Positions 34,266-43,333 of a stretch of DNA of 64,000 bases are shown piece after piece. The DNA is taken from the NCBI RefSeq assembly GCF_026183895.1, contig NZ_JAPFQI010000018.1:1-64000 (forward strand). Direction: 5' to 3'. The notes beneath the pieces were generated by a model. It had not been told where the DNA came from. It did not search any database and was given only the letters and a program-made list of their open reading frames with translations. Made by a program: the position numbers and the translations under genes. The number at the start of each line of letters is the position of its first letter. Position 1 is the first letter of the stretch. This DNA is from Sabulicella glaciei (GTDB taxonomy: Bacteria > Pseudomonadota > Alphaproteobacteria > Acetobacterales > Acetobacteraceae).

Positions 34266-34570
34266 TGGCCTGGCACGACGTGGCGAGGGAGGGCGAGTTC
34301 GAGCCAGATGTGCCGAAGGTGATTCAGGTCGGTGACGACCGCATCGCCGTCTTCCGCCTAGAGGACGGCTACTACGCCATCAGCGACATCTGCACGCATG
34401 AGTACGCACTGCTTTCCGACGGGTTTTGCGAGGGAGGCAAGGTGGAATGTCCGCTGCATCAAGCCTGCTTCGACATCCGCACGGGCAAGGCCCTGGACGA
34501 GCCGGCAGAGGTTGACTTGGCCACCTATCCCACGCGCGTCGAGGGCGGGGTGGTGCAGTTCCAACTCTGA
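34262..34570 (+). CDS. Rieske-type [2Fe-2S] ferredoxin
   Basis: 102 residues, standard for a biphenyl/naphthalene-dioxygenase-type ferredoxin. The ligands are in ISDICTHEYALLSDGFCEGG and KVECPLHQACFDIRTGKAL (CxH, CxxH). The start overlaps the previous stop (ATGA). With the reductase that follows, it makes a NAD(P)H to FAD to [2Fe-2S] chain for an oxygenase. No oxygenase subunit is encoded in this operon. Confidence 0.92.
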   Translation: MMAWHDVAREGEFEPDVPKVIQVGDDRIAVFRLEDGYYAISDICTHEYALLSDGFCEGGKVECPLHQACFDIRTGKALDEPAEVDLATYPTRVEGGVVQFQL

Positions 34571-35769
34571 TGCGAACGCTCATCATCGGGGCTGGTCAGG
34601 CGGGACGTCGAACGGCGGAACTGCTGCGCGGTTTGGACGCGGAGCGTGAAATCCTTCTCCTCGGCGAGGAGACGGAGCCTCCCTATGACCGCCCGCCGCT
34701 TTCCAAGGAGATCCTTCTCGGCGAGGAGCGGCCGAGGGGGCTCATGCAGCGTGACGCCAAAGCCTACGCCGACCAGCGCATAGCTCTGCGCCTCGGCGAG
34801 CGGGTGGCACGGGTTGATCTGAAATCGTCGCGCGTGGAGACGGAAGCAGGTCTGCACATCCCCTATGATTCATTGGTTATCGCGACTGGCGCGAGAGCGC
34901 GTAGCCTGCTCGTGCCGGGTGCGAATGATCCCCGCATCCTGACCCTCCGCAGCATGGCGGATGCGCGAGCCTTGCGCGCACAGCTGAGACCGGGTCTGCG
35001 CCTCGCCGTGGCGGGGGCAGGACTCATTGGCCTGGAGGTGGCGGCTGCGGCAATCCAATGCGACTGCATGGTGACCGTGATCGAGATGGGCGAACGCGCC
35101 ATGGCCCGCTGCGTTCCCAAGGAAGTCAGTGATCAAATCGAGGGGTGGCACCGCGCGGCTGGTGTTGCACTGGAGTTCGGCTGCCGGCTGGCCGTCGTCA
35201 ATCCCGAGAAAGATGCCTTGCGCCTCGCAACGAGTCGTGGGGAATTTGAGGCTGACCTCCTGCTGGTCGCGGTCGGCGCCGTACCAAACAGCGAGCTAGC
35301 GTATGAGGCGGGCCTCGCGGTCGATGATGGCATCTTGGTTGATGCCTCAGGCCGCAGCTCGCACCCAACCGTCTTTGCTGCTGGCGAGGTTGCCCGGATC
35401 CGCCAGTCTTGCGGCCGCCACGTCCGCTTCGAGACGTGGCAAGTTGCGCAACACCAGCCGAGCGCCGTCGCGAGCGCTCTCTGCGGCATAGACAAACCCT
35501 ATTCCGAGCTGCCTTGGCACTGGACCGATCAGTACAAGCACAATGTGCAGATCCTCGGCGCGCATGATGCGGGCCTAGAATGGCTGTGCCGCGAGGACGG
35601 CGGAAGGCTGGCCTATCTCGGCGTCGATTCCGAAGGCCGGGTTCGAGGCGCGATACTGATTGACAACGGGCGTGAGACGACACCTGTCAAGCGGATCATA
35701 GCATCGGGAACGGCCATGAGCCGCGGCGTGCTGCGCGATCCAGCGACACCGCTACGACAGCTTTGCTGA
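34570..35769 (+). CDS. Ferredoxin reductase, FAD/NAD(P)-dependent
   Basis: A 399-residue glutathione-reductase-like flavoprotein of the BphA4/putidaredoxin-reductase type. FAD motif: MRTLIIGAGQAGRRTAELLR. Then TEPPYDRPPLSKEILLGEER; the NAD motif LRLAVAGAGLIGLEVAAAAI; the second FAD contact HPTVFAAGEVARI, where the usual Asp is Glu; and the Trp-containing LPWHWTDQYKHNVQILG near the C-terminus. It reduces the ferredoxin encoded upstream. Its start overlaps the ferredoxin stop by one base. Confidence 0.92.
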   Translation: MRTLIIGAGQAGRRTAELLRGLDAEREILLLGEETEPPYDRPPLSKEILLGEERPRGLMQRDAKAYADQRIALRLGERVARVDLKSSRVETEAGLHIPYDSLVIATGARARSLLVPGANDPRILTLRSMADARALRAQLRPGLRLAVAGAGLIGLEVAAAAIQCDCMVTVIEMGERAMARCVPKEVSDQIEGWHRAAGVALEFGCRLAVVNPEKDALRLATSRGEFEADLLLVAVGAVPNSELAYEAGLAVDDGILVDASGRSSHPTVFAAGEVARIRQSCGRHVRFETWQVAQHQPSAVASALCGIDKPYSELPWHWTDQYKHNVQILGAHDAGLEWLCREDGGRLAYLGVDSEGRVRGAILIDNGRETTPVKRIIASGTAMSRGVLRDPATPLRQLC

Positions 35770-35800
35770 TCCGCGAGACTTCCGAGGGAGGAGAACGAAC

Positions 35801-36763
35801 ATGATGGCAAACAGGCGTACCCTGATCGGCGGCATGGTGGCGGCGCCATTGGCCGCCCACGCTCAATCACGTGGGATCGACAAGCCAATCCGCATCGTTG
35901 TCGCGTACACGGCTGGCGGTGCGGCCGACACCTCGGCGCGTACTGTCTCCCAGCGCTTATCGGAGAAGCTGGGTGTTCCTGTCGTGGTGGAGAACAGGCC
36001 GGGCGGCAACACCCTTATCGCCACGCAGTCGGTGCAACGCGCGCCGGCCGACGGAACCAGCTACCTCATGGTGTCGCTGAATTTTGCGCTCAATCCGGTT
36101 CTGATCGCCAACCTACCATACAGCCCGTTCGAGGATTTCACGGCTGTGGGCCTGATTTCCTCAGCTCCGAACATTCTCGTTGTCCATCCCTCCTTCCCGG
36201 CGCGCAACGTACAGGAGTTCGTGGCTGAACTTCGGCGCCGTCCGGGCGAGATTGCCGTGGCCCATACGGGCGTCGGCACCATTACTCATCTGGCGGGCGA
36301 ATTGCTCTATGAGATGAGTGGCACGCGCGCCAACCTGATTGCGTATGGCGGGAGCGCGCCCGCCCATAGTGATCTGCTTTCCGGACGGGTTTCGGCCATG
36401 TTCGACAGCAGCAGCCTTCCCCATATCGCTGACGGGCGGCTGCGTGCGCTCGGCATCACCGGAGCTCAGCGTCTGGAACTTCTGCCGGACGTGCCAACGA
36501 TCGCCGAGCAGGGCTTCCCCGGCTACGAGGCAAGCTCTTGGTACGGCTTGGTCGCTCGCCTCGGCACCTCGCCTGAAATTGTTCGGCAGGTTTCGTCCGA
36601 GGTGCAAGACATCATGCGGCTGCCCGACGTTCGACAGCAGCTTTCTCAGCGAGCGTTCATTCCGGGCGACACGACGCCTCAGCAGTTCGAGAGCTTCATG
36701 CGAAGCGAGGCGCGGCGGTGGACCGACCTTGTACGCAAGCGGAATATTCGAGCGGACGTTTAG
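35801..36763 (+). CDS. Tripartite tricarboxylate transporter substrate-binding protein (Bug/TctC)
   Basis: 320 residues with an AGGGAGGAG ribosome site. The signal peptide MMANRRTLIGGMVAAPLAAH has a twin-Arg-like start. Bug motifs: IRIVVAYTAGGAADTSARTV, VVVENRPGGNTLIATQSVQR, APADGTSYLMV, and VAHTGVGTITHLAGELLYEM. It is the last gene of the six-gene operon and probably binds the carboxylate or aromatic acid that the amidohydrolases process. No membrane partner is encoded nearby. Confidence 0.92.
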   Translation: MMANRRTLIGGMVAAPLAAHAQSRGIDKPIRIVVAYTAGGAADTSARTVSQRLSEKLGVPVVVENRPGGNTLIATQSVQRAPADGTSYLMVSLNFALNPVLIANLPYSPFEDFTAVGLISSAPNILVVHPSFPARNVQEFVAELRRRPGEIAVAHTGVGTITHLAGELLYEMSGTRANLIAYGGSAPAHSDLLSGRVSAMFDSSSLPHIADGRLRALGITGAQRLELLPDVPTIAEQGFPGYEASSWYGLVARLGTSPEIVRQVSSEVQDIMRLPDVRQQLSQRAFIPGDTTPQQFESFMRSEARRWTDLVRKRNIRADV

Positions 36764-37696
36764 ACCCGATGCTGGTGCATTTTCCTGCACTCCGACGGCA
36801 CTGAACCAGTCAGTCCCGTCAGGAATGGAAAGAGCGGCGTTCGCTCTTTCGGTCTCGCCCGAGGCCGCGCGACCGGCATGGGCGGGGTCCTGAGGCACTG
36901 GCAGGACGTCTGACGGCTCACCATACGCGTTAAGCGCACTGGTGTCGGCGCCTGGGCTGAGCGGCTGCTGAGACCGCGATCGAGTATGAGCAGGCCATGC
37001 TTGTTAGGGAGAACGCAGACCTAGGACGGCGAGAACTGAGCTTCCCCTCAGCGAGATCGCTTTCGCCCATGTCCGGCCTTGCCCTCAGCCCTGTCAATTC
37101 TCAGCTTGAGCAGGAACGCCCCGTCTTCGTCCAAGAAGGACTGCCAGCGGTGACCGAACAAGGCGAGCCGTACGTGCCCACACCCGAGGAAGTGCGCCGA
37201 TGATTGAGCGTGGTTTCTCCGGGCGAAGCCGAACACCAGATCGAGCCGGTGAAGCCTGGTTTGCCGCCAGAAAGACCGTCAAACGTGACGCATCAAGGAG
37301 AGCCGCCCGCGCCCCTTCCCCCCCGAGCTTCGCGATCTCCATCCCGCCTCGGATGAAGTGCTGCTGCATAGGGCGGGCGGCGCTATTCCTTGACGGAAGC
37401 CGATGACAGGCCGTTTGGGAGAAATTCCCTGGCTAGTGCTGCGAAACGCCTTGGACAGCGACGACGCTCCCGCTATCAGTCCTTCACGGCGGACAGATGG
37501 TGTCACGCGCACGCCGGATTTCAGGCCCGCACTATCGGGCCAACAACAAGATGATGAAGCTGCCAGCGGACCCGAGAAAATCTCCTCACTGCTGACACAC
37601 CGACTCGTAGGCTCCACTGGGGCCAGGCAGACGTGACACTGGAGAGGCGGGGAGGGCATGGCCTTCCCCGCCTCTCCATCTCTATCGCATTCACCT
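36764..37696. other. Long gene-poor region with a remnant frame
   Basis: After the TctC stop, a frame at about 36970-37203 reads ETAIEYEQAMLVRENADLGR and ends ERPVFVQEGLPAVTEQGEPY. It looks like the C-terminus of a lost gene; about 60 of its bases resemble 48029-48088 (roughly 75 per cent by eye). The rest, to 37696, has only spurious frames. Confidence 0.4.
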
Positions 37697-38427
37697 TTAT
37701 GTGTCCGACGGTCGCAGCTGACTGTTGGTCTGCGCGCGACGCCGACGGGCAGCTGGCTTCGTGCCGACCGGAAGCGGCAGCTGCATGAAGACCCTGCTGT
37801 TGTGCCCCTTGCCGGTGTCTGGGCCTCCGCCTCGCAGCCGCCTAGCGGCACGGGCCAGAAGCACTCCACCCGGCCCTCCTCGCCCCGCAGGGCCAGGAAG
37901 ACCACGCGCCGCAGCGCCCCGTCCGGCTCGGTCTCCACCGCGAGGCGGAACATCAGCACCTCGGCATCCTCTCTGCCAAGCGTGAGGGCAAGCTGCTGCG
38001 CCTCCACCTCCCGCGGGCGCAGCGTGCGCTTCGTGGGATCCTCCGCGTCGCCCCGGAAGAAGCGCACAGGGACCCCCTTGATGAGGAAGACGAAATAGTG
38101 GGTCTCGTCGAGGATCCTCTGCCAGGCATAGCGCCCGCTCTCGGCTGCGTGGGCGAGCTGGTGCTTGGAGAAGGCGTAGGCGCGGCAGCCAATGCTCCAT
38201 GCGTCGTCACCGGACCAGTAGTCGGCCTGCGCCAGGGCATCGGCGCGGCCACGCGCGAGCAGTCGGGCGACGGCGGCGAGCCGCTCCTCGGTGAGGGCAG
38301 GGTGCGGTTCTGCAGGTCCAGGGCGGCGAGCAGGACCGAACGGCCTATCGTGTCGGTCCGTCAACGTGGGCGGGCGACGCGCCGCCTCGCATGGTTTGGC
38401 GACGGCGCCCTCCAGGGCGCAGCGCAC
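37697..38427 (-). pseudogene. Hypothetical protein, frameshifted near its C-terminus
   Basis: The main frame carries 200 well-formed residues: LTEERLAAVARLLARGRADA, QLAHAAESGRYAWQRILDET, HYFVFLIKGVPVRFFRGDAE, TKRTLRPREVEAQQLALTLG. After FWPVPLGG it changes to a different frame near 37830, which ends HNSRVFMQLPLPVGTKPAAR and stops at 37697. Without the shift the main frame runs 180 low-quality residues further. No family is recognised; FRGDAEDPTKRTLRPREVEA recurs, I believe, in proteins from plasmids of this order. Confidence 0.5.
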
Positions 38428-38639
38428 CGATCACAAACCGCCAATATTTCATGCACCTTGCAACTGCCAGCAATGTCAGCGACCTAGACGACTGGCCATC
38501 AAATCACGGCGGATAGCTTCGCAAGCCATTGCTAGGCCATATAATTTCCTCTTGGCACGTTCCTTGCTGCTTGAAAGCTGCACCCACAACGAGGGTGTTT
38601 CCCTGACCTCTTCCGGTCAGCACAAAGAGGAAGCAAGCC

Positions 38640-39278
38640 ATGCAGATCCTTAAGCAAGTGGCCCTGGGCTTGGCCCTTCTCACCGCCCCCGTCGCCGTGA
38701 ATGCCGCCCCCCTCACCGGCTCGATCGACTTCGGGGGGCTATTCCAGGGCACCGACGCGAGCGGCAACAACGTCCGCCTGTCGGATGCGGTGGCCATCGA
38801 CTTCTGCGCCAACGTCACCGGCACGTGCATCACCGGTGCCGGCGGTTCCTTCCTGGTGAACGCTGTTAGTGCCGACAGCAACATGCCTGTATCGGTGGGC
38901 AACATCGGGACGATCCAGGACTTCAACTTCGATTCTTTCGCTGGCCCCATCGCCGACTTCTTCACCGTGGGCGGCCTGTCCTTCGACCTGAAGGAGATCA
39001 TCGCCACGCAAATTACTCTCCCGCCGCCGCCCCCCGGCACCACGCCCACCGACTACCTGCTGATCAGCGGCTTCGGCACGCTGCGCGCGGCGGGCTTCGA
39101 CAACACCCCGGGCACCTTCACCTTCTCGGGCCAGACAGACGGCGTGAACCTGCTCGGCACCTTCACCTTCTCCGGTGGCGCAGCTGCGCTCCCCACGCCC
39201 GTTCCTGCGCCGGCCGGTCTCGCCCTGCTCGGCGCCGGCCTGCTGGGCCTCGGCCTCGTGCGCCGCAAGGCCGCCTGA
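38640..39278 (+). CDS. Exported protein with VPAPA-type C-terminal sorting signal (PEP-CTERM-like)
   Basis: 212 residues. A Sec signal (MQILKQVALGLALLTAPVAV) ends at NAAP. The mature part is rich in Gly, Thr, Asn and Phe with beta-strand character and contains a PPPPP linker. The C-terminus is a tripartite sorting signal: PTPVPAPAG, a hydrophobic helix LALLGAGLLGLGLV, and the basic tail RRKAA. Exosortase/rhombosortase-type systems process such tails; none is seen in the window. A strong terminator follows. Possible role in cell surface or extracellular matrix. Confidence 0.8.
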   Translation: MQILKQVALGLALLTAPVAVNAAPLTGSIDFGGLFQGTDASGNNVRLSDAVAIDFCANVTGTCITGAGGSFLVNAVSADSNMPVSVGNIGTIQDFNFDSFAGPIADFFTVGGLSFDLKEIIATQITLPPPPPGTTPTDYLLISGFGTLRAAGFDNTPGTFTFSGQTDGVNLLGTFTFSGGAAALPTPVPAPAGLALLGAGLLGLGLVRRKAA

Positions 39279-39308
39279 CACTTCTTCGTCAGAACACACC
39301 AAGGCAGC

Positions 39309-39339
39309 GCTCCGGTCCCACAAGGACCGGAGCGTTTTT
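39309..39339 (+). terminator. Intrinsic terminator of the VPAPA-CTERM gene
   Basis: GCTCCGGTCC, loop CACAA, GGACCGGAGC, then GTTTTT. A perfect 10-base stem. The same stem, with one wobble pair, terminates the second CTERM gene (41297-41326). Confidence 0.9.
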
Positions 39340-39461
39340 CATTGGTATCAGTACTTATGAGATCTGCGCGCGGGAGGCTCGGTGCGCGGCATTTTGACGT
39401 GCGGGCCGTGGCATTCCCTTCCGCCTCGATCGCGGCGCGCGGGTTCCTGCTTTGCCGCTCA

Positions 39462-39700
39462 CGCCGGCTGGAGATGGAGGCTTCGCTTGAGGTTGTAGGC
39501 GGTGGCGGTGAGGTGAACCTGGGCTCTGGCACGGGCGAGACCTCGCCATCGCATCCGCCTCAGCCCGTAGCAGCGCTTCCCCGTGCCGAAGATCTTCTCC
39601 ACACGCGCCCGCACCCGCTGGATCGGCGCATTCCAGGCTGCCCACCGCGCCAGCGTCTCGGCTCGATCCCACGGATCAGAACCATAAGGAGAGCCTCGCT
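39462..39700 (-). pseudogene. 3' fragment of an IS5-type transposase
   Basis: The minus-strand frame gives WNAPIQRVRARVEKIFGTGK, RCYGLRRMRWRGLARARAQV and HLTATAYNLKRSLHLQ, the C-terminal end of DDE transposases of the IS5 group (the Glu of RVEKIFG is the third acidic residue). The N-terminal two thirds are absent. It lies between the CTERM terminator and a membrane-protein gene. Confidence 0.8.
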
Positions 39701-39900
39701 CTGCCAAGGGGTAGCCCGCCGCCGCATGAAGCAGTCCCGACCTCGAATAGATTGAGATCCGAGGGGCCTGGCATTTTGGCGCGCAGCGCGAACGCGGGGA
39801 TGGCGAAGAGCAAGCGGTCACGCCGGAGGGCGCCAACGATCAATCATTCAGCCGGAGCGCTCTTTTGTAGCCATGGCTGAGGCCTTTCGGGGGCAAAGCT

Positions 39901-40575
39901 TCAGCGAGAAGTGGCCGCCCTCTCGTGCTGGCCGCCTCGCCCTGTGATGGCGCGTCGAAGCCAAAAGCGTGCCGCCAGCAGGTGATAGGCGCACCATGCA
40001 GAGATCCCGGCGAATTTCGTCCCGTCCTCAAGCACGAGCCAGTCCATTTCCTCCGCGACCACGTCGAGCATCACGCTCGAGCCAAGCAGACCCAGAGCGG
40101 CGAGGAGGAGCGGCCAGTCCATGCGCCGATGGAAGTCGCGATAGGTCCAGAGATAAGCGATGGCTGCGGTGGCATACCCGGCCAGGATCAGCTTCTCCGG
40201 CACACCGAAGAAGGGCAGCACTGATTCATGCAGCAGAAACACGTCGTCGAATGCAAGCACGGCGGCCAGCAGCCCACCGGCTGCCAGCGCTGACTGTGCC
40301 CGCGACGGCGGCAGGACAAGCGCGGCGAGAAGCGAGGAGGTCGCTGCGACGGACCAGGCCAGCACGCCAAGGTTGGAGAAGAAGCCGAGATAGGGCGGTC
40401 CGCCCGTGCTCGCCGCCGGGTCGCGGAATAGCAGCTCGGCATCAAGGCCAAGCGGCAAGACAGCCAGTGCAGCAAGAAGCGGGAGGAGGGCGAAGGCGAC
40501 GACGCACCGTGGGCGGCGCGGAGGAAGGGACGCGATCTCCAGCCTCACGCGATCCATCAGAGAGATTGCTTTCAT
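39901..40575 (-). CDS. Integral membrane protein, unknown
   Basis: About 224 residues from the ATG at 40575. Six hydrophobic stretches are visible, including CVVAFALLPLLAALAVLPLG, FFSNLGVLAWSVAATSSLLA and LAAGGLLAAVLAFDDVFLLH. A polar motif FDDVFLLHESVLPFFGVPEK lies in the third helix-loop. The C-terminal region MLDVVAEEMDWLVLEDGTKF is well conserved-looking, and the protein ends in a basic tail. By eye it resembles multi-pass proteins of unknown function with conserved Asp, Glu and His in membrane helices (ceramidase-like layout), but this is not established. Confidence 0.7.
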   Translation of the reverse strand: MKAISLMDRVRLEIASLPPRRPRCVVAFALLPLLAALAVLPLGLDAELLFRDPAASTGGPPYLGFFSNLGVLAWSVAATSSLLAALVLPPSRAQSALAAGGLLAAVLAFDDVFLLHESVLPFFGVPEKLILAGYATAAIAYLWTYRDFHRRMDWPLLLAALGLLGSSVMLDVVAEEMDWLVLEDGTKFAGISAWCAYHLLAARFWLRRAITGRGGQHERAATSR

Positions 40576-41296
40576 TGTAATGAAACTTTCACCCGCAAGA
40601 CACCTAATTGTCAAACAGGTCGTTCCCCGAATCGTTGCCGATGATCAGAGCACGGCGCGCAAAGGAAGCGGCCAGGGGGCCAGTTGCTGAGACCGTCCGC
40701 CTTGCCCAACTTCTGGCGTGCTGGGGAGCAAAACTTTCACGCTGCCGGGCCATACGTCGGAGGCCACAGACAGATCTCCGCTCACCGGATCGGTGATCGC
40801 GTCATGCCAGAACCCTCAGACCTCCACCTACGCAAGGCCAGGGTAGCTCAACGTGCTTCAGTCTGGCCTATAGCCGAGACGGTTTTCCCTATGAGTTCGG
40901 GTCAGCAAGATTTGGTATCAGCGGCGAAGCGAGTGCGTGTCCTCTTGCAATCCACCTGTTTTCGTCCGGATGGCCAGTCGCCCCTAGTCCAACAATTGGT
41001 CCGGGCCCTCAACCACACTTCCTGGACATGGCCCCGGTTGCCTTCAGCGTCACCGCGTCTCCGAGCAGTGACGCTTTTTTGGCTGCGAGGGGGCAACTGC
41101 TTCTCGCCGGCGTTCCAGAAGGCTGGGGCGGCCAAGGCGGTCTTGCAACCAGGCAGTTGGGCTCAGGACCCATCAAACGCACGCGGTGGCGTGCCCGAAG
41201 CTGCCGCTGACGCTGTGACACCTCGAAGGATCGGCGCAGCTCGGCCTGAGCCCAGGCCGCGTGGGATGCTGGATGGTCGCCTCGTGCTTTTCACAA
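40576..41296. other. Gene-free region
   Basis: About 720 bases between the membrane protein and the second CTERM gene. The open frames crossing it (for example 40684-41676) are shadows. I see no repeat, RNA or recognisable remnant. Confidence 0.4.
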
Positions 41297-41326
41297 CAAA
41301 ACGCTCCGGCCCTTGCGGACCGGAGC
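41297..41326 (-). terminator. Intrinsic terminator of the second CTERM gene
   Basis: On the minus strand GCTCCGGTCC, loop GCAA, GGGCCGGAGC (one G-U pair), then GTTTTG. The stem is nearly identical to the one after 39278. Confidence 0.85.
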
Positions 41327-41355
41327 GCTGCTGTCGACTCTGCAGGTCTTTGGGT

Positions 41356-42003
41356 TCAGGCAGACTTGCGGCGCATGAAGCCGAGGCCCAGCAGGCCGAG
41401 GCCCATCAGGGCAAGGCCAGCGGGAGCCGGCACGGGCGTCGGCGTGATGCCGGCGACGCCCAGGCGAACCTGGGCCAGGTCACTGATGTTCGAGATAGGA
41501 ACGGTCGAGGTCAGGGAGAAGCTCACCGCCACTTGGCCATCCAGGGAGCCAAGCGTGAAGAAGTTCTGACCGTTGCCATCCAGGGCAATGTTGTTGAAGT
41601 TGAAAACGGTGCCGAACTGGTCGACAGCCTGGAAGTTGGCCGTGCCATCGGCGATGGCGTCCAGGTTGAACTGTAGCTTGTCGAAGCCCAGGGTCGGGTC
41701 CGCCAGGGCGATGCTGATGGCGTTGAACGAGCCGTCCGCCGCGGTGATGCGGGCCTGGCCGCCACCGTTGACGTTGAGCGTCTCGTTGCTGGTGAAGTTC
41801 ACCCGGGTGCTGTGCGAGGTGTTCAGGCAGCCCTGCACCGTCATGCCGCTTGAGGCGGTTCCGCAGGCGTTGAAGATGACGTTGTCCACGTCACCCGAGC
41901 CGCCCACCAGCCCGGACTGAAGGATCAGGGTCGCGCCGGCCGGAGTGGCGAAGGCCAGGCCGCAGGCGAGGGCAGCTGCGGCAAAAATGGAATTCTTGTT
42001 CAT
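41356..42003 (-). CDS. Exported protein with VPAPA-type C-terminal sorting signal (PEP-CTERM-like)
   Basis: 215 residues from ATG 42003; a second ATG sits 12 bases upstream. The signal peptide is KNSIFAAAALACGLAFATPA, cut near AGA. The mature domain is Asn-, Gly- and Ser-rich (GGSGDVDNVIFNACGTASSG, DGNGQNFFTLGSLDGQVAVS) with two Cys. The end is ITPTPVPAPAG, LALMGLGLLGLGF, MRRKSA, the same sorting tail as in the gene at 38640. The two genes are convergent, 2.1 kb apart, so they were probably not transcribed together but likely use the same processing enzyme. Confidence 0.8.
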   Translation of the reverse strand: MNKNSIFAAAALACGLAFATPAGATLILQSGLVGGSGDVDNVIFNACGTASSGMTVQGCLNTSHSTRVNFTSNETLNVNGGGQARITAADGSFNAISIALADPTLGFDKLQFNLDAIADGTANFQAVDQFGTVFNFNNIALDGNGQNFFTLGSLDGQVAVSFSLTSTVPISNISDLAQVRLGVAGITPTPVPAPAGLALMGLGLLGLGFMRRKSA

Positions 42004-42237
42004 GATGGCGCTCACCGTCCGATGCGACCCGAGGGTCTGTTACTCCAAAGATAAGCAAGCGCCGTGCCAAGGGATTTTTCTCTTTGTAGACAATGCGCTA
42101 TGGATTCGGATTCCCAGGCCTCTCGCCGCTTGTAAAATATTCCGACGCATCTTTTTAAAGCGGGGCGAATTTTGCGCGGCGTTCGGCCGTGCGCCGACCG
42201 GTGTGTCTCCCCTTACCCGCAGGGACGGGGACAAGGG

Positions 42238-42465
42238 TTAGCGCCTCGGCTTGCCCGTCTCCCGGCTCTTCGAAAGGGCCTCGTGCCAGCGCTGCAGGAG
42301 CAACCTCGCTGTCGCGTCCACCATCGGATCTCCCTCCCTTTCCTTCTGGACAGCCTCGCCCACCTCCAGAGTTCCGCGACACCCTTCGCCGTCAGGCGCC
42401 GCCCTTGGGGACACAGCGAGCAAGTCCACACCGATCCGTCCAGTTGAGCTTGCGAAGGCTGCCAT
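42238..42465 (-). CDS. Hypothetical small protein
   Basis: 75 residues. The last 30 (DPMVDATARLLLQRWHEALS, KSRETGKPRR) have coding character; the first half may be an over-extension, with a possible start at the internal ATG of MVDATARL. It is divergent from the antitoxin/PIN pair. No domain is recognised. Confidence 0.35.
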   Translation of the reverse strand: MAAFASSTGRIGVDLLAVSPRAAPDGEGCRGTLEVGEAVQKEREGDPMVDATARLLLQRWHEALSKSRETGKPRR

Positions 42466-42496
42466 ACAGCCTTACATACACCGAATGGAGGTGGCT

Positions 42497-42736
42497 ATGT
42501 CGTCCATCAGCATGCGCGAACTCCAGCGGATCTCAGCCGCGACCATTGCTGCCCTGCCTGGGGCCACGCCCATCAAGAGCGGGGATGAGACGGTGGCCTT
42601 GCTGGTGCCGATCCCGAAGGCCGACCCAGCGCGCGTGCGGAGCTTCCTTGAGGACCTGAAGGGCGATCAGGTGAGCCGCACGGCCTCCGAGGAAGCCGCG
42701 ATCACCGAGTTCCTGACGGAGATCGGCGAGGCCTGA
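42497..42736 (+). CDS. Antitoxin of a PIN toxin-antitoxin pair
   Basis: 79 residues from ATG 42497 with GGAGG upstream. MSSISMRELQRISAATIAAL and PIKSGDETVALLVPIPKADP have the layout of Phd/YefM-like or AbrB-like antitoxins, with an N-terminal DNA-binding part and a C-terminal acidic tail. The gene overlaps the PIN gene start by one base (TGATG), the standard antitoxin-toxin order. It probably neutralises the toxin and represses the operon. Confidence 0.7.
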   Translation: MSSISMRELQRISAATIAALPGATPIKSGDETVALLVPIPKADPARVRSFLEDLKGDQVSRTASEEAAITEFLTEIGEA

Positions 42737-43200
42737 TGCGCCGGGCTCCCACGTCGATCCTGGTCGTGGATGCCAACATCGTCATCTCGGCCTGCCTGGG
42801 CCGCATCGGCACCGCGCTGCTTCTGGAGGCGACCCAACGCTACGCCCTGCGAACCACCCAGCGCGCCAGGGAGGAGGCGTTGGGGCGGTTCAAGGATCCA
42901 CGGATCGCGGCCTATCGACCCCGCCTCGACACCGCACTCGCGATCGTTCCAGTGCTCCCCCATCACGTCTACGAGGCTCTCCTGCCCGAAGCCGAAGCGG
43001 CCCTCGCCCAGGCTGTCGCGTCCGGCAACGGCAGCACCACGGATGCGCACCTTCTCGCCACGGCGTGGGTCCTGGGCTGCGACATCTGGAGTCACGACCG
43101 GGACTTCGCCGGCACAGGTGTGAGCAGCTGGTCCACCCGAAACCTCATGAGTGCTTTGGCTGCCGCCAGCCTCGACCCGCCGCCCAAGGACGCCTCGTAA
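42736..43200 (+). CDS. PIN-domain toxin (VapC-like ribonuclease)
   Basis: 154 residues. The first acidic residue is in ILVVDANIVISACLGR. Glu and Asp residues follow along the chain, with TTDAHLLATAWVLGCDIWSH and DRDFAGTGVSSWST giving the later Asp ligands (DxxLLAxA and DRDF). PIN toxins cleave tRNA or rRNA with a Mg2+ site. The gene is directly coupled to a small upstream antitoxin. It is longer at the C-terminus than classical VapC (about 130 residues). Confidence 0.85.
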   Translation: MRRAPTSILVVDANIVISACLGRIGTALLLEATQRYALRTTQRAREEALGRFKDPRIAAYRPRLDTALAIVPVLPHHVYEALLPEAEAALAQAVASGNGSTTDAHLLATAWVLGCDIWSHDRDFAGTGVSSWSTRNLMSALAAASLDPPPKDAS

Positions 43201-43333
43201 AGCCGCCCACCACGGGCCTTCGTCGCGGAGCTTTACGCTCTCTGCGGCAGGAACAGGGCAAGCGCCCGGGCTTTCGGAACGGAGTTGCACAGCGAGGCTC
43301 CTGGCGGGGAAGGCCGCGGGGATACGTCACGAG

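Noticed and set aside
40684-41676. 330-residue plus-strand frame over the region upstream of the second CTERM gene
   Set aside because: No domain character, antisense to the CTERM gene in its last third, and crossing its terminator.
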